13,129 nt of DNA from contig CAYVKY010000058.1 of the NCBI GenBank assembly GCA_964452115.1, positions 1 to 13,129 on the forward strand, read 5' to 3'. Of the stretch, positions 1-6,652 are shown piece by piece. The translations under genes and the position numbers were made by a program. A model generated the notes under the pieces. That model saw only the letters and a program-made list of their open reading frames with translations. It had not been told where the DNA came from and searched no databases. Each line of letters opens with the position of its first letter. Position 1 is the stretch's first letter. This DNA is from CAYVKY01 sp964452115 (GTDB lineage Bacteria > Bacteroidota > Ignavibacteria > Tepidaquicellales > Tepidaquicellaceae).

Positions 1-59
1 CAGTTATGTTAGTAAATGAAATACCGGTATCGCAAAAGCAAATAAAATCTAAAACCTAA
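1..59 (+). CDS. Possible C-terminal end of an upstream gene (partial)
   Basis: The frame starting at base 3 is open from the window edge to a TAA at 57-59 and reads VMLVNEIPVSQKQIKSKT. The other two plus-strand frames stop within the first 20 bases. The composition is protein-like, with a basic, Ser/Lys-rich tail typical of a C-terminus, and codons are less AT-extreme than the flanking spacer. At 18 codons the open stretch could be chance, and no family can be recognised. Confidence 0.3.
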   Translation, partial: VMLVNEIPVSQKQIKSKT

Positions 60-105
60 TAAATTTCACCAAGGGAAATGAATTTTCGGAAAAAAATATA
101 TTATG

Positions 106-134
106 TTGTTATTGAATGGATATATTATTATATT
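106..134 (+). promoter_or_regulatory. Candidate promoter for the RRM gene
   Basis: TTGTTA (106-111) and TATATT (129-134) are separated by 17 bases, a housekeeping-sigma-like arrangement that would give a leader of roughly 45-50 bases before the ATG at 188. The background is so AT-rich that such matches arise easily. The Bacteroidota-type TAnnTTTG motif was not seen here. Confidence 0.3.
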
Positions 135-173
135 ATTCAAAATTCTTAAATTAAATATTCCGAGGCAAGGAAT

Positions 174-179
174 AAGGAG
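174..179 (+). promoter_or_regulatory. Strong Shine-Dalgarno site of the RRM gene
   Basis: AAGGAG lies 8 bases before the ATG at 188. It fixes the start and is unusual here: the minus-strand starts I checked (6649, 8335, 9273, 10292, 11931, 12761) lack a comparable site. This suggests the RNA-binding protein is translated efficiently relative to its neighbours. Confidence 0.75.
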
Positions 180-187
180 AAATATTT

Positions 188-514
188 ATGAAAATATATG
201 TAGGAAATATTTCAAGGGATGCCACTGAAGATGATGTGAAAAGATTATTTGAAGAGTATGGAGAAGTAAGCGATGTCAAATTAATCCGGGACAACAACAC
301 TAAGATGCTTAAAGGATTCGGTTTTATCGAAATGACGAATGATACCGAAGCCGAAACAGCTATTGAAACCTTGAACGGTAAAAGTTACAAGGAAAGACCG
401 TTAACTGTTAGTGTGGCGAAACCAAAAACTGAAAATCACAGAGGGGGATTCAAGCCCCGCGGGAGCAGGCCATACAATGGAAATCATAACCGGAATCAGA
501 ACTATAATAAATAA
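188..514 (+). CDS. RRM-domain RNA-binding protein
   Basis: A small (108 aa) single-RRM protein expected to bind single-stranded RNA in the cytoplasm, like the cyanobacterial Rbp and other bacterial RRM proteins that act in cold response or as RNA chaperones. RNP2 is IYVGNI (residues 3-8) and RNP1 is KGFGFIEM (42-49), each with the aromatic RNA-stacking positions (Y4, F44, F46). The beta-alpha-beta-beta-alpha-beta pattern fills residues 1-78. Residues 79-108 form a basic tail rich in Gly, Arg and Asn, probably disordered and adding RNA affinity. The ATG start is set by the AAGGAG site 8 bases upstream. It is the only complete plus-strand gene, and its stop lies two bases from the convergent flippase stop, leaving no room for a terminator of its own. 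The family call is secure; the RNA target is unknown. Confidence 0.95.
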   Translation: MKIYVGNISRDATEDDVKRLFEEYGEVSDVKLIRDNNTKMLKGFGFIEMTNDTEAETAIETLNGKSYKERPLTVSVAKPKTENHRGGFKPRGSRPYNGNHNRNQNYNK

Positions 515-516
515 TT

Positions 517-954
517 TTACTTTTTTAAAAAGAAGTTTATTATAGATTTGATGTCTGCAATCTTCAGGTAACTGAATAGCAGGAATGTGATAATAATGAA
601 AATTATTCCGGCTGCTATTTGTCCTCCGGATTGCAGCGAAAAGTGTTTTTGTGTAAAGAAGTACAGCAGGTAAATTATCAATGTTATCGCAGCGATTTTC
701 AGCACTGTAAACCATTTGTAATTTATTTTATATACTCTTTGAGACAAAAAGTATATATGCAGAAACATAACCAGATATGATAATGTGGTCGCCCAGGCTG
801 CGCCTATCATACCAAAACGGGGGATGAGTAAAATATTAAAAATGACATTTGCCAATGTGCCGCCCGCCGTTACAAACAGCAGATAATATGTTTTATTTGT
901 AAAAAACGGTGCTACCTCCATATTAGAAACCAGTCCCGAAAAAAAGTACGACAA
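517..954 (-). pseudogene. C-terminal part of Wzx-like flippase, beyond an internal stop
   Basis: This stretch encodes the last third of the polysaccharide flippase begun at 1989. It is in the same frame as the N-terminal part (codon starts at 1989 and 954 are both divisible by three). Between the internal TAA (973-975) and the TTG at 952-954 the frame continues as IIPAII, so the rejoined protein reads YWGGT-stop-IIPAIILSYFFSGL, fitting the usual flippase segment there. It carries about five hydrophobic helices counting the one across the junction and ends FFLKK. The 145-residue piece would need to start at TTG with no good ribosome binding site and would lack the N-terminal helices, so it is unlikely to work alone. 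The coding sequence is otherwise intact, implying a recent change, readthrough or a sequencing error. Confidence 0.75.
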
Positions 955-972
955 GATAATTGCCGGAATGAT

Positions 973-975
973 TTA
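973..975 (-). other. In-frame TAA interrupting the flippase
   Basis: On the minus strand the codons read TAC TGG GGG GGC ACA TAA ATC ATT CCG. Reading frame is preserved on both sides, so this is a nonsense change and not a frameshift, although a run of seven G lies five bases upstream. One base change from AAA (Lys), CAA (Gln) or GAA (Glu) would produce it; Lys would fit well before IIP. Confidence 0.85.
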
Positions 976-1989
976 TGTGCCCCCCCAGTATTTCTCATTC
1001 AGCAGGCTCAGGCCGTTAATTTTCATTGTAACGAGCGGCTCGGTAAATATTCCGAAAATCAGGAAAAGCAAGGCGCCGGCAAGTACGTATTTTGTAAAAA
1101 TATCGGAAATGATATTTTTGTTGTCAGCATTATCCGCTATATTCAGAAAGTAAGGTGTCCAAGAAAATTTGAATGCGGATATGATAAGCCCCATAGCAGA
1201 AGCAAGCCTGTAATTCGTGCTGTATATTCCGACTGTGGCCTCATCCGTGAAATATTTCAGAAAAAATCTGTCCGATACATCAATAAAAAGTATGAAAAGT
1301 CCGATGAAAATAAATTTATTTCCGAATTTTATGAACTTAAGAGCTTTTTCTTTTGAGAAATAAAATCTGAAATATTCGCGAGTGATAATAAAGCCTACAA
1401 TAAATGATAAAACATCGGACAAAATAAGGCTGTAAAATATTGACTCGATTCCCTGATGAAGCAGCACGATGAATAATACATTAAACAGCAGGTTCATTAC
1501 AACGGCAGTCAATGATATAACCAGATATTTTTTTGCATTTAGTTCAGCCCGGAGAAGCAGCATCGGAAAGCGGTTCAGCGTGTCAATGAAAAGCAGTATG
1601 GAAATAATTTTCAGAATATTTTTGCCCGAAGTGAAATCGTCAAATTTTACGAGACCTGATATTGTTCCCGAAAAAAGAAACAAAACAGCGGTAAAAATAA
1701 CGGACGAAATCAGAAGCAGTATCAATGTCGTTGAATATACTTCGGTTTTTCTCTCAATGGATTTTTCGTCCGTAAAATATTTTATGAACGATGTTTCCAT
1801 TCCGTACACATAAACAATTGCAATCACGAGCCAGATGGATGAAGCAATGTTGAAGAGCCCCATATCCGCAGGAAGGAAATAATAAGTATAGAGCGGTACA
1901 AGAAGAAATGAAATAAATTTATTTGCGAAGAGTCCGACTCCGTAAATCATTGTCTGCGAAAATACATCTTTTGTATGCTCTCTTGCCAT
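973..1989 (-). CDS. Wzx-like polysaccharide flippase, N-terminal part (truncated by stop)
   Basis: Multi-pass inner-membrane protein of the oligosaccharide flippase (Wzx/RfbX, MOP superfamily) type, which moves undecaprenol-linked glycan units to the periplasmic face. The N-terminus (SQTMIYGVGLFANKFISFLLVPLYTYYF) is the characteristic first helix, and about nine hydrophobic segments are visible in 338 residues. With the in-frame continuation to 517 the total is 490 codon positions and about 14 helices, the full size of the family, so the native gene is 517-1989. As it stands the product ends at NEKYWGGT and lacks the last five helices, so it is probably non-functional unless the stop is read through or is an error. 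The ATG follows the glycosyltransferase stop by one base, so it is the last gene of the long operon. Confidence 0.85.
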   Translation of the reverse strand: MAREHTKDVFSQTMIYGVGLFANKFISFLLVPLYTYYFLPADMGLFNIASSIWLVIAIVYVYGMETSFIKYFTDEKSIERKTEVYSTTLILLLISSVIFTAVLFLFSGTISGLVKFDDFTSGKNILKIISILLFIDTLNRFPMLLLRAELNAKKYLVISLTAVVMNLLFNVLFIVLLHQGIESIFYSLILSDVLSFIVGFIITREYFRFYFSKEKALKFIKFGNKFIFIGLFILFIDVSDRFFLKYFTDEATVGIYSTNYRLASAMGLIISAFKFSWTPYFLNIADNADNKNIISDIFTKYVLAGALLFLIFGIFTEPLVTMKINGLSLLNEKYWGGT

Positions 1990-1990
1990 A

Positions 1991-3067
1991 TTAAATTATC
2001 CCTGCTTTAATATACAAATCTTCCAGAGTTTTATTAACCGATTCAAACCCGTGGTATTTTTTCACCCACTTTGCCCCTGCCTCGGCATATTTTTCAAGTA
2101 TTTTCGGATTTTTCAAAATCCCGTACATTACATCGTAAAGTTCGTCAATGGTGCTTGCAATAAACGGATTTTCAGGAATAAATTTCAGATAATCCTTCGA
2201 AAACTCAGTAATGGTGGGCAGTCCGAGCGAAAGATTTTCGATTGAATTTTTCCCGTAACCCGAGCCGCCGCTCAGTCCGCCGACTGTGTCTATCGCCAGA
2301 TGGCAATGCCTTTTCAGTTTCAGCAGTTCATTTCTGTCCATATTTTCGGCGAGTATGAATTCGAAATCAAATTCACTTTTCAGCTTTTCTATAACATTCA
2401 GAATTTTATCGGTACCTTTGAAAATGCGGTTAGTGGGGGAATGAATTACTTTTATTTTACCGGAATAATTTTTTTCTTTTAATTTTATTTCGGGAATAAA
2501 AGCGGGGAAAAAAAGGTAATTTATGTTTTTATAAATTTCCGTATGGTCAAATTCAACGGTCAGGTTAAGGTCGCTCAGTGCTTCCATATCTTTGAAAATT
2601 CCTCGTGAGCGCAGATCGCTGCCGAAGTAGCACATCACAATTTTTTTGCCCATAGACTTCAGCTGCTTCGCAAATCTTGAATCTCGGAAAAAGTCCATGC
2701 CGCCGTCAAAGTGATAAATATCAAAATCGTACAGATTGTATTTCATAATCGCATTGAAAATTTTGCTTCGGTTTTTTCTGTCCCTTACGGCAAAATAAAT
2801 TTTTTCAAGCGAATTTTTTTCGGTATAATATTTCACTTTACCTGCTTTAACATGCTGATGTACAATTTTACTCTGCCGCCATTTTTTGGAAAGTTTATTC
2901 TGTGGCAGGGGAAGGTTAAGCGAAATATCTTCATCATATTTCACCGGGGTGCTGTACATGGTTATGAGCCTGGATTCATATCCCGCGCTCCTGTGCATCT
3001 TCACAAAATCAACCGGCATACCTGCAAAATTTTCAGGTGCGATATGGAGAATTTTCGGTTTAGCCAT
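1991..3067 (-). CDS. GT4-type glycosyltransferase
   Basis: Probable cytoplasmic GT-B fold glycosyltransferase adding a sugar to the lipid-linked surface glycan. The N-terminal domain opens with KILHIAPENFAGMPVDFVKMHRSAGYESRL (residues 5-34), a typical first Rossmann strand plus 'group 1' style helix. A second segment, DFDIYHFDGG and KIVMCYFGSDLR (115-153), resembles the interdomain part of this group. The C-terminal domain has KVIHSPTNRIFKGTDKI (206-222), the nucleotide-sugar-domain motif of many GT4-like enzymes, then GGSGYGKNSIENLSLGLPTI (267-286), where the usual donor-binding Glu is E277. Length (358 aa) is normal. Its start overlaps the amidohydrolase end by 8 bases and its stop precedes the flippase start by one base, so translation is probably coupled. 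Donor and acceptor cannot be read from the sequence. Confidence 0.85.
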   Translation of the reverse strand: MAKPKILHIAPENFAGMPVDFVKMHRSAGYESRLITMYSTPVKYDEDISLNLPLPQNKLSKKWRQSKIVHQHVKAGKVKYYTEKNSLEKIYFAVRDRKNRSKIFNAIMKYNLYDFDIYHFDGGMDFFRDSRFAKQLKSMGKKIVMCYFGSDLRSRGIFKDMEALSDLNLTVEFDHTEIYKNINYLFFPAFIPEIKLKEKNYSGKIKVIHSPTNRIFKGTDKILNVIEKLKSEFDFEFILAENMDRNELLKLKRHCHLAIDTVGGLSGGSGYGKNSIENLSLGLPTITEFSKDYLKFIPENPFIASTIDELYDVMYGILKNPKILEKYAEAGAKWVKKYHGFESVNKTLEDLYIKAGII

Positions 3068-3791
3068 TCAGCAGGTTTTTGATTGTCCCGGAAAAAATCA
3101 TTTCTTTCTGACTATCGGGAATATTCAGATATTCAATATTCGGTATAAAAACGCCCGGCAGGCAAAGGTTATAGTCGCTACCGAAAATTATTCTTTCATA
3201 ACCTGCATATTCAACAACTTTCCTGACATAATGTATTTCCCTGACGGATTCCGTTCCGAGAAATATATTTTTCATTTGACTCTCGCCTGCGGCTTTCGCG
3301 CATGGAATGCACAGGTCAGCAGAATCGCCGCCGAGATGCGCAAGAATTACATTCAGTTTCGGATATCTTCGTGCAATCTCAAATCCAAAGTTATATCCCG
3401 CAATCTCTTTCCATCTGCCGCAGTGAATAATTACAGGCTTTTTGGATTCTTCGGCAATCTCAAAATATTTTTTATAAGCTTCATCTGTCACTGACATCCG
3501 CTGAAAACTCGGATGAAATTTGAAGACGGCAATGTCGTTGAAATTATTTTCGATAAATGTATCAAGCTCTCTGTCAAAGGGATTAATCCAGCAGGCAAAA
3601 TGAAATCTGAATTTGCTTTTTTTGATGTCAAGCATCAGGCTTTCATTGCTTGTCAGCCGTGCAGGCATACATACGGCTTCGCTGATATTAAACTTTTTCA
3701 TCACATTCACTGTATCGTCTATGTCATTTTCAGCGTGCCAGAACTCCTCCCCCCATCTTCCGGTATGGACGTGTGCGTCAATTATTTCCAT
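3060..3791 (-). CDS. Amidohydrolase-family TIM-barrel metal hydrolase
   Basis: A metal-dependent hydrolase of the amidohydrolase-2 (ACMSD/TatD-like) type. Metal and active-site motifs appear in the expected order: DAHVH at residues 5-9 (H7, H9), KFHP with H93, IIHCG with H123, LAHLGG with H152, and IFGSD with D206. The 243-residue length is near the lower end for the family but every motif is present, so it looks complete. It overlaps the formyltransferase upstream by 14 bases and the glycosyltransferase downstream by 8, arguing that it belongs functionally to the glycan operon. It could remove an acyl or formyl group, or act on an unusual sugar or lactone, but substrate is not predictable. 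No signal peptide is seen, so it should be cytoplasmic. Confidence 0.85.
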   Translation of the reverse strand: MEIIDAHVHTGRWGEEFWHAENDIDDTVNVMKKFNISEAVCMPARLTSNESLMLDIKKSKFRFHFACWINPFDRELDTFIENNFNDIAVFKFHPSFQRMSVTDEAYKKYFEIAEESKKPVIIHCGRWKEIAGYNFGFEIARRYPKLNVILAHLGGDSADLCIPCAKAAGESQMKNIFLGTESVREIHYVRKVVEYAGYERIIFGSDYNLCLPGVFIPNIEYLNIPDSQKEMIFSGTIKNLLNG

Positions 3792-4704
3792 TTAAGTTTG
3801 CTCCCTGCAAAAATGTTTCAGAAATATTTATTTTGAAATTATTTTCATCCGTTACGTTTTTCAATGTGATTAATCCGTCTTTGCACTTCACTGTAAGTTC
3901 ATCGTTTCCCGAATATATTATTGTGCCGGTTTTAATGTTTTTGTTTGTGAATTCCGCACCTGCGCTCTGTACAAAATATTTTTTATTTTCGTATTCAAAT
4001 ATCGCCTGCGGATACGGAAGCGAGAGCGCTCTTACAAGATTGTAAATTTCTTTAGCACTCTTGTTGAAATCAATTGTCCTTTCTTCTTCTGTCAGCGTTC
4101 TGTACGGCTTGCCAGCTGCGGGCGGCTGCGACTGATAAAAACTGTTAATATTTTCTTTATTCTTTTTAAACATTTCAATTATATCGTCAAGAATATTTCC
4201 GGTTTCTTCGCTGCATCTGTTATAAAGTGTCAGAGATGTATCCGAGTTAAGAATTTTAACGGGATATTCTTTCAGAATATCGCCGCCGTCTACCTTGCTG
4301 TTTATTTTATGAACGGAAATAATAAGATTTTCGTCGCCATTCATAATTGCCCTGCAAACAGGCGCCCTGCCCCGATAATCGGGGAGTTTGCCGCAATGAA
4401 GATTTACGATTCCGAATTTTGGTGCATTGAAAATATCTTCTTTCAGAATTTCCATATATCCCGCGCATATTCCGAAGTCAACTTCCGAAAATAAATCCCT
4501 GAAATCCAAAAGCGAAACGGATTCAATAATGTTGAAATTATATTTTTCTCCGAGTGAATCTATTTTGTCGAAATATTCTTTCTGTGCAGGAAATCTTTCC
4601 CTGTCCCTGTGAACAAACGTATATTCAGGATAAACATTTGTCTCTAACAGATGCTTTAATCCTGAATATCCTATTTCACCGTGACAGAGATATATGAATT
4701 TCAT
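3778..4704 (-). CDS. Sugar N-formyltransferase (formyl-THF dependent, Fmt/ArnA-like)
   Basis: Predicted to transfer formyl from 10-formyltetrahydrofolate to an amino group, most likely of a nucleotide-activated amino sugar. The formyltransferase motif NLHCGKLPDYRG (residues 101-112) supplies N101 and H103; D139 in VDGGD completes the triad with the same His-Asp spacing (36) as in E. coli Fmt. Residues about 210-300 (TIDFNKSAKEIYNLVRALSLPYPQA onward) match the C-terminal domain of Fmt/ArnA-type enzymes. HCGKLP replaces the HASLLP-like motif of methionyl-tRNA formyltransferase, and together with the sugar-gene context this favours a sugar substrate over initiator tRNA. At 308 aa it is full length. 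It starts one base after the epimerase stop and overlaps the amidohydrolase by 14 bases. A housekeeping Fmt is the main alternative and is less likely. Confidence 0.85.
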   Translation of the reverse strand: MKFIYLCHGEIGYSGLKHLLETNVYPEYTFVHRDRERFPAQKEYFDKIDSLGEKYNFNIIESVSLLDFRDLFSEVDFGICAGYMEILKEDIFNAPKFGIVNLHCGKLPDYRGRAPVCRAIMNGDENLIISVHKINSKVDGGDILKEYPVKILNSDTSLTLYNRCSEETGNILDDIIEMFKKNKENINSFYQSQPPAAGKPYRTLTEEERTIDFNKSAKEIYNLVRALSLPYPQAIFEYENKKYFVQSAGAEFTNKNIKTGTIIYSGNDELTVKCKDGLITLKNVTDENNFKINISETFLQGANLNGNN

Positions 4705-4705
4705 A

Positions 4706-5674
4706 TTATTTTTTTATCCACTTTTTATACCATTCAAAAGTTCTGATGATTCCGTCATCAAGGCTAACCTTCGGTTTATAGCCGAGCAGCTGTTGTGCCT
4801 TGTCAATACTGGGAATTCTAAGCTCTACGTCAACATAATTTTTCGGAATGTATTTTATCTTTGATTTTGTCGGACACAATTTTACTATTTTTTCGGCAAG
4901 CGAGGAAATGGTAATTGTTCCGCGCGGATTGCCTATATTGAATATTTCTCCTATTGCATTTTTATTCGTCATACACAACAAAATTCCTTCAAGCATATCA
5001 TCAATGTAACACCAGGAACGTATCTGGTCGCCGTCTCCGTGAACTTCGATGTTTTTATTCAGCACAGCTTTTTTAATAAACACGTGAATTGCCCCTTCGC
5101 CGATTTGTCCCGGACCGTATATATTGAACGGTCTTACAGTTACGCACGGGTAACCATATTCCTTAAAGTAGCTGTATGCAAGGTGTTCGCCTGCTACTTT
5201 GCTGATTGAATAAGTCCACCTCGCTTCACCGACTGCGGCAAAGTTCGTACTTGATTTTTCCGTTGATTTGTATGCATAGGCTCCGAGCACTTCACTTGTC
5301 GACAAATCAATCACTCTTTCAAGAATGCTGCTGTGTTTCTGAAGACTGCGCAAAAAATTGAACGTGCCGAGGATATTTACTTCCATCGTTTTAATCGGAT
5401 TTCCGATAACAGTGTCAACTCCTGCAACTGCTGCAAGATGGACTGCAATCTGAGGTTTGAAATCTTCTGCCGCGGATTTCAGTTTTTCCGCATCGAGTAT
5501 GTCGCCATTTACGAGCATAACATTTTTTGCCGGAAATGATTTGTACTGAATCGAGTTTCTGACAAAGTTATCGTAGATTAAAATTTTGTTATCCTTAGCC
5601 AGCCTGCTTGCAATCGTGCTTCCGATAAAGCCCGCACCGCCTGTCAGCAGAATTCTTTTGTTTTTGATTGTCAT
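4706..5674 (-). CDS. NAD-dependent sugar epimerase/decarboxylase (extended SDR)
   Basis: Cytoplasmic extended short-chain dehydrogenase acting on a nucleotide sugar. The NAD-binding TGGAGFIG is at residues 11-18, with D35 ending the second strand (ILIYD). The active site shows STSE (125-128) and Y155-x3-K159 (YSISK). RPFNIYGPGQ (181-190) and GDGDQIRSWCYIDD (213-226) are the substrate-domain signatures. The Glu in STSE and the context ARWTYSISK resemble the UDP-glucuronate decarboxylase domain of ArnA (PRWIYSVSK) and dehydratases more than GalE, so C4 oxidation with decarboxylation or dehydration is plausible; epimerisation is not excluded. Length (322 aa) is typical. Its direct adjacency to a formyltransferase recalls the two ArnA domains as separate genes, in reversed order. 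The exact reaction is unproven. Confidence 0.88.
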   Translation of the reverse strand: MTIKNKRILLTGGAGFIGSTIASRLAKDNKILIYDNFVRNSIQYKSFPAKNVMLVNGDILDAEKLKSAAEDFKPQIAVHLAAVAGVDTVIGNPIKTMEVNILGTFNFLRSLQKHSSILERVIDLSTSEVLGAYAYKSTEKSSTNFAAVGEARWTYSISKVAGEHLAYSYFKEYGYPCVTVRPFNIYGPGQIGEGAIHVFIKKAVLNKNIEVHGDGDQIRSWCYIDDMLEGILLCMTNKNAIGEIFNIGNPRGTITISSLAEKIVKLCPTKSKIKYIPKNYVDVELRIPSIDKAQQLLGYKPKVSLDDGIIRTFEWYKKWIKK

Positions 5675-5677
5675 TTT

Positions 5678-6649
5678 CTAAAAATTAAATTGAAATGTTC
5701 TTCTTAAAAATCCGTGCGCTTTGAATTTCTTCTTGAATAAAAATAATCCCTGATTAAGGATATAATCTTTTTCGGAAGTTCCAATATCGTACAGCCTGTA
5801 ATTCCGTTTTTTTGACCATTCGATGGTTTCATACAGCAGATAATCCGCCACACGCTCAATGCGGTATTCCTCATCGGTAGCGAGATAAAAATTCAATATC
5901 ACATCCTTTTCTACAGCGAAAAGCAGGCATACTGCCGCTATTTTTTCCTCAATGGTGCAGATAAAGAAAAACAGTTTGTCCTTATTGTTTTCCTTTATAA
6001 AAATAAGTTCATCCAGCGTATGTGTCGGATGAGTGTTCTTTGCTTTCAGACCTTTTTCGAGTACGGCGTAAAATTCATTTAAATAATCTTTGTATGTATC
6101 TCCCTCAAGATATTTAATCTGAGCAATTTTGGAACAGTTATGAATGTTTCTTTTAAGCGGATTATTCAGCTGTGTCCAGTCAAAATCATTTAATCTTATT
6201 ATGTTTGTAATTACATTGTCCGAATTTGTGAATCCGGTCTTTAAAAGCGCATACTCGTATTCCTGATTAAAATTTTTCGGATAAATCAAAGGTATGTTTC
6301 TGAGAATGCATCCGCTGAAACCGTTTTCTTTCAGATAACTTTTAAATTCTTCGAGAGATTCAATCATCTGAATGGTTGTTACTTTCTTTTTCCACAGGAA
6401 TCCGCCGAAACTCGCACCATTGCAGGAAATATAAAATTTCTTCCCGTCAATTATTTCATCGCATCCCGTCAATATTCCGTTTAGTTTCTGTGTGTCGGGA
6501 GATTTAAACAGCAGATGATGCCATTTAAAGTTTTTTCCGAAAGCATCATTATATGACAGAAAATCGTAATCATAAAAAATGTTGTACGACTCTTTCAGAA
6601 AATCTTTCCAACGTGTGCTTTCATTAATATTTATTTTTTCAACTGACAT
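5678..6649 (-). CDS. FemAB/GNAT-fold acyl- or aminoacyl-transferase
   Basis: A 323-residue protein resembling the FemAB-like / GNAT family seen in peptidoglycan-bridge and polysaccharide gene clusters. The N-terminal half (WKDFLKES, YDYDFLSYNDAFG, then a GGFLWKK strand region around residue 82-88) looks like the first GNAT-like lobe. The second lobe has KNTHPTHTLDELIFI (204-218), EEKIAAVCLLFA (234-245) and the conserved end YDIGTSEKDYILNQGLFLFKKKFKAHG (287-313), which matches the family's '[FY]D[FI]G.S....N.GL..FK..FG' ending. No signal peptide or membrane segment is seen, so it should act on a cytoplasmic acceptor such as a nucleotide or lipid-linked sugar. Three-base spacers separate it from both neighbours. 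FemAB-like proteins also accompany exosortase loci, but no exosortase is present here. Donor and acceptor are unknown. Confidence 0.75.
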   Translation of the reverse strand: MSVEKININESTRWKDFLKESYNIFYDYDFLSYNDAFGKNFKWHHLLFKSPDTQKLNGILTGCDEIIDGKKFYISCNGASFGGFLWKKKVTTIQMIESLEEFKSYLKENGFSGCILRNIPLIYPKNFNQEYEYALLKTGFTNSDNVITNIIRLNDFDWTQLNNPLKRNIHNCSKIAQIKYLEGDTYKDYLNEFYAVLEKGLKAKNTHPTHTLDELIFIKENNKDKLFFFICTIEEKIAAVCLLFAVEKDVILNFYLATDEEYRIERVADYLLYETIEWSKKRNYRLYDIGTSEKDYILNQGLFLFKKKFKAHGFLRRTFQFNF

Positions 6650-6652
6650 AGT

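Larger units (their letters stand above)
60..187 (+). other. AT-rich leader of the RRM gene
   Basis: This spacer is strongly AT-rich and holds no gene I can support. A weak hairpin (ATTTC 63-67 with GAAAT 75-79) lies just after the putative upstream stop, but it has no T-tract, so I do not call it a terminator. The candidate promoter and ribosome binding site of the RNA-binding protein lie further right. Genes of this RRM class are cold-regulated in cyanobacteria, where the leader can matter; nothing here demonstrates that. Confidence 0.4.

Noticed and set aside
21..30. Ten-base palindrome ATACCGGTAT near the left edge.
   Set aside because: Single copy, inside a possible coding tail, and no other operator-like feature next to it.
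980..986. Run of seven C (G on the coding strand) near the flippase stop, first suspected of causing a frameshift.
   Set aside because: Codon starts on both sides of the stop are in the same frame, so the interruption is a nonsense codon; shifting by one base gives non-flippase sequence.
2886..3494. 202-codon plus-strand frame opposite the glycosyltransferase and amidohydrolase.
   Set aside because: Antisense shadow: it crosses the junction of two well-supported minus-strand genes and shows no domain pattern.
4370..4384. Near-perfect inverted repeat CCCCGAT-A-ATCGGGG.
   Set aside because: It lies in the codons for the conserved LPDYRG motif of the formyltransferase and is explained by that coding sequence; no T-run or regulatory context.
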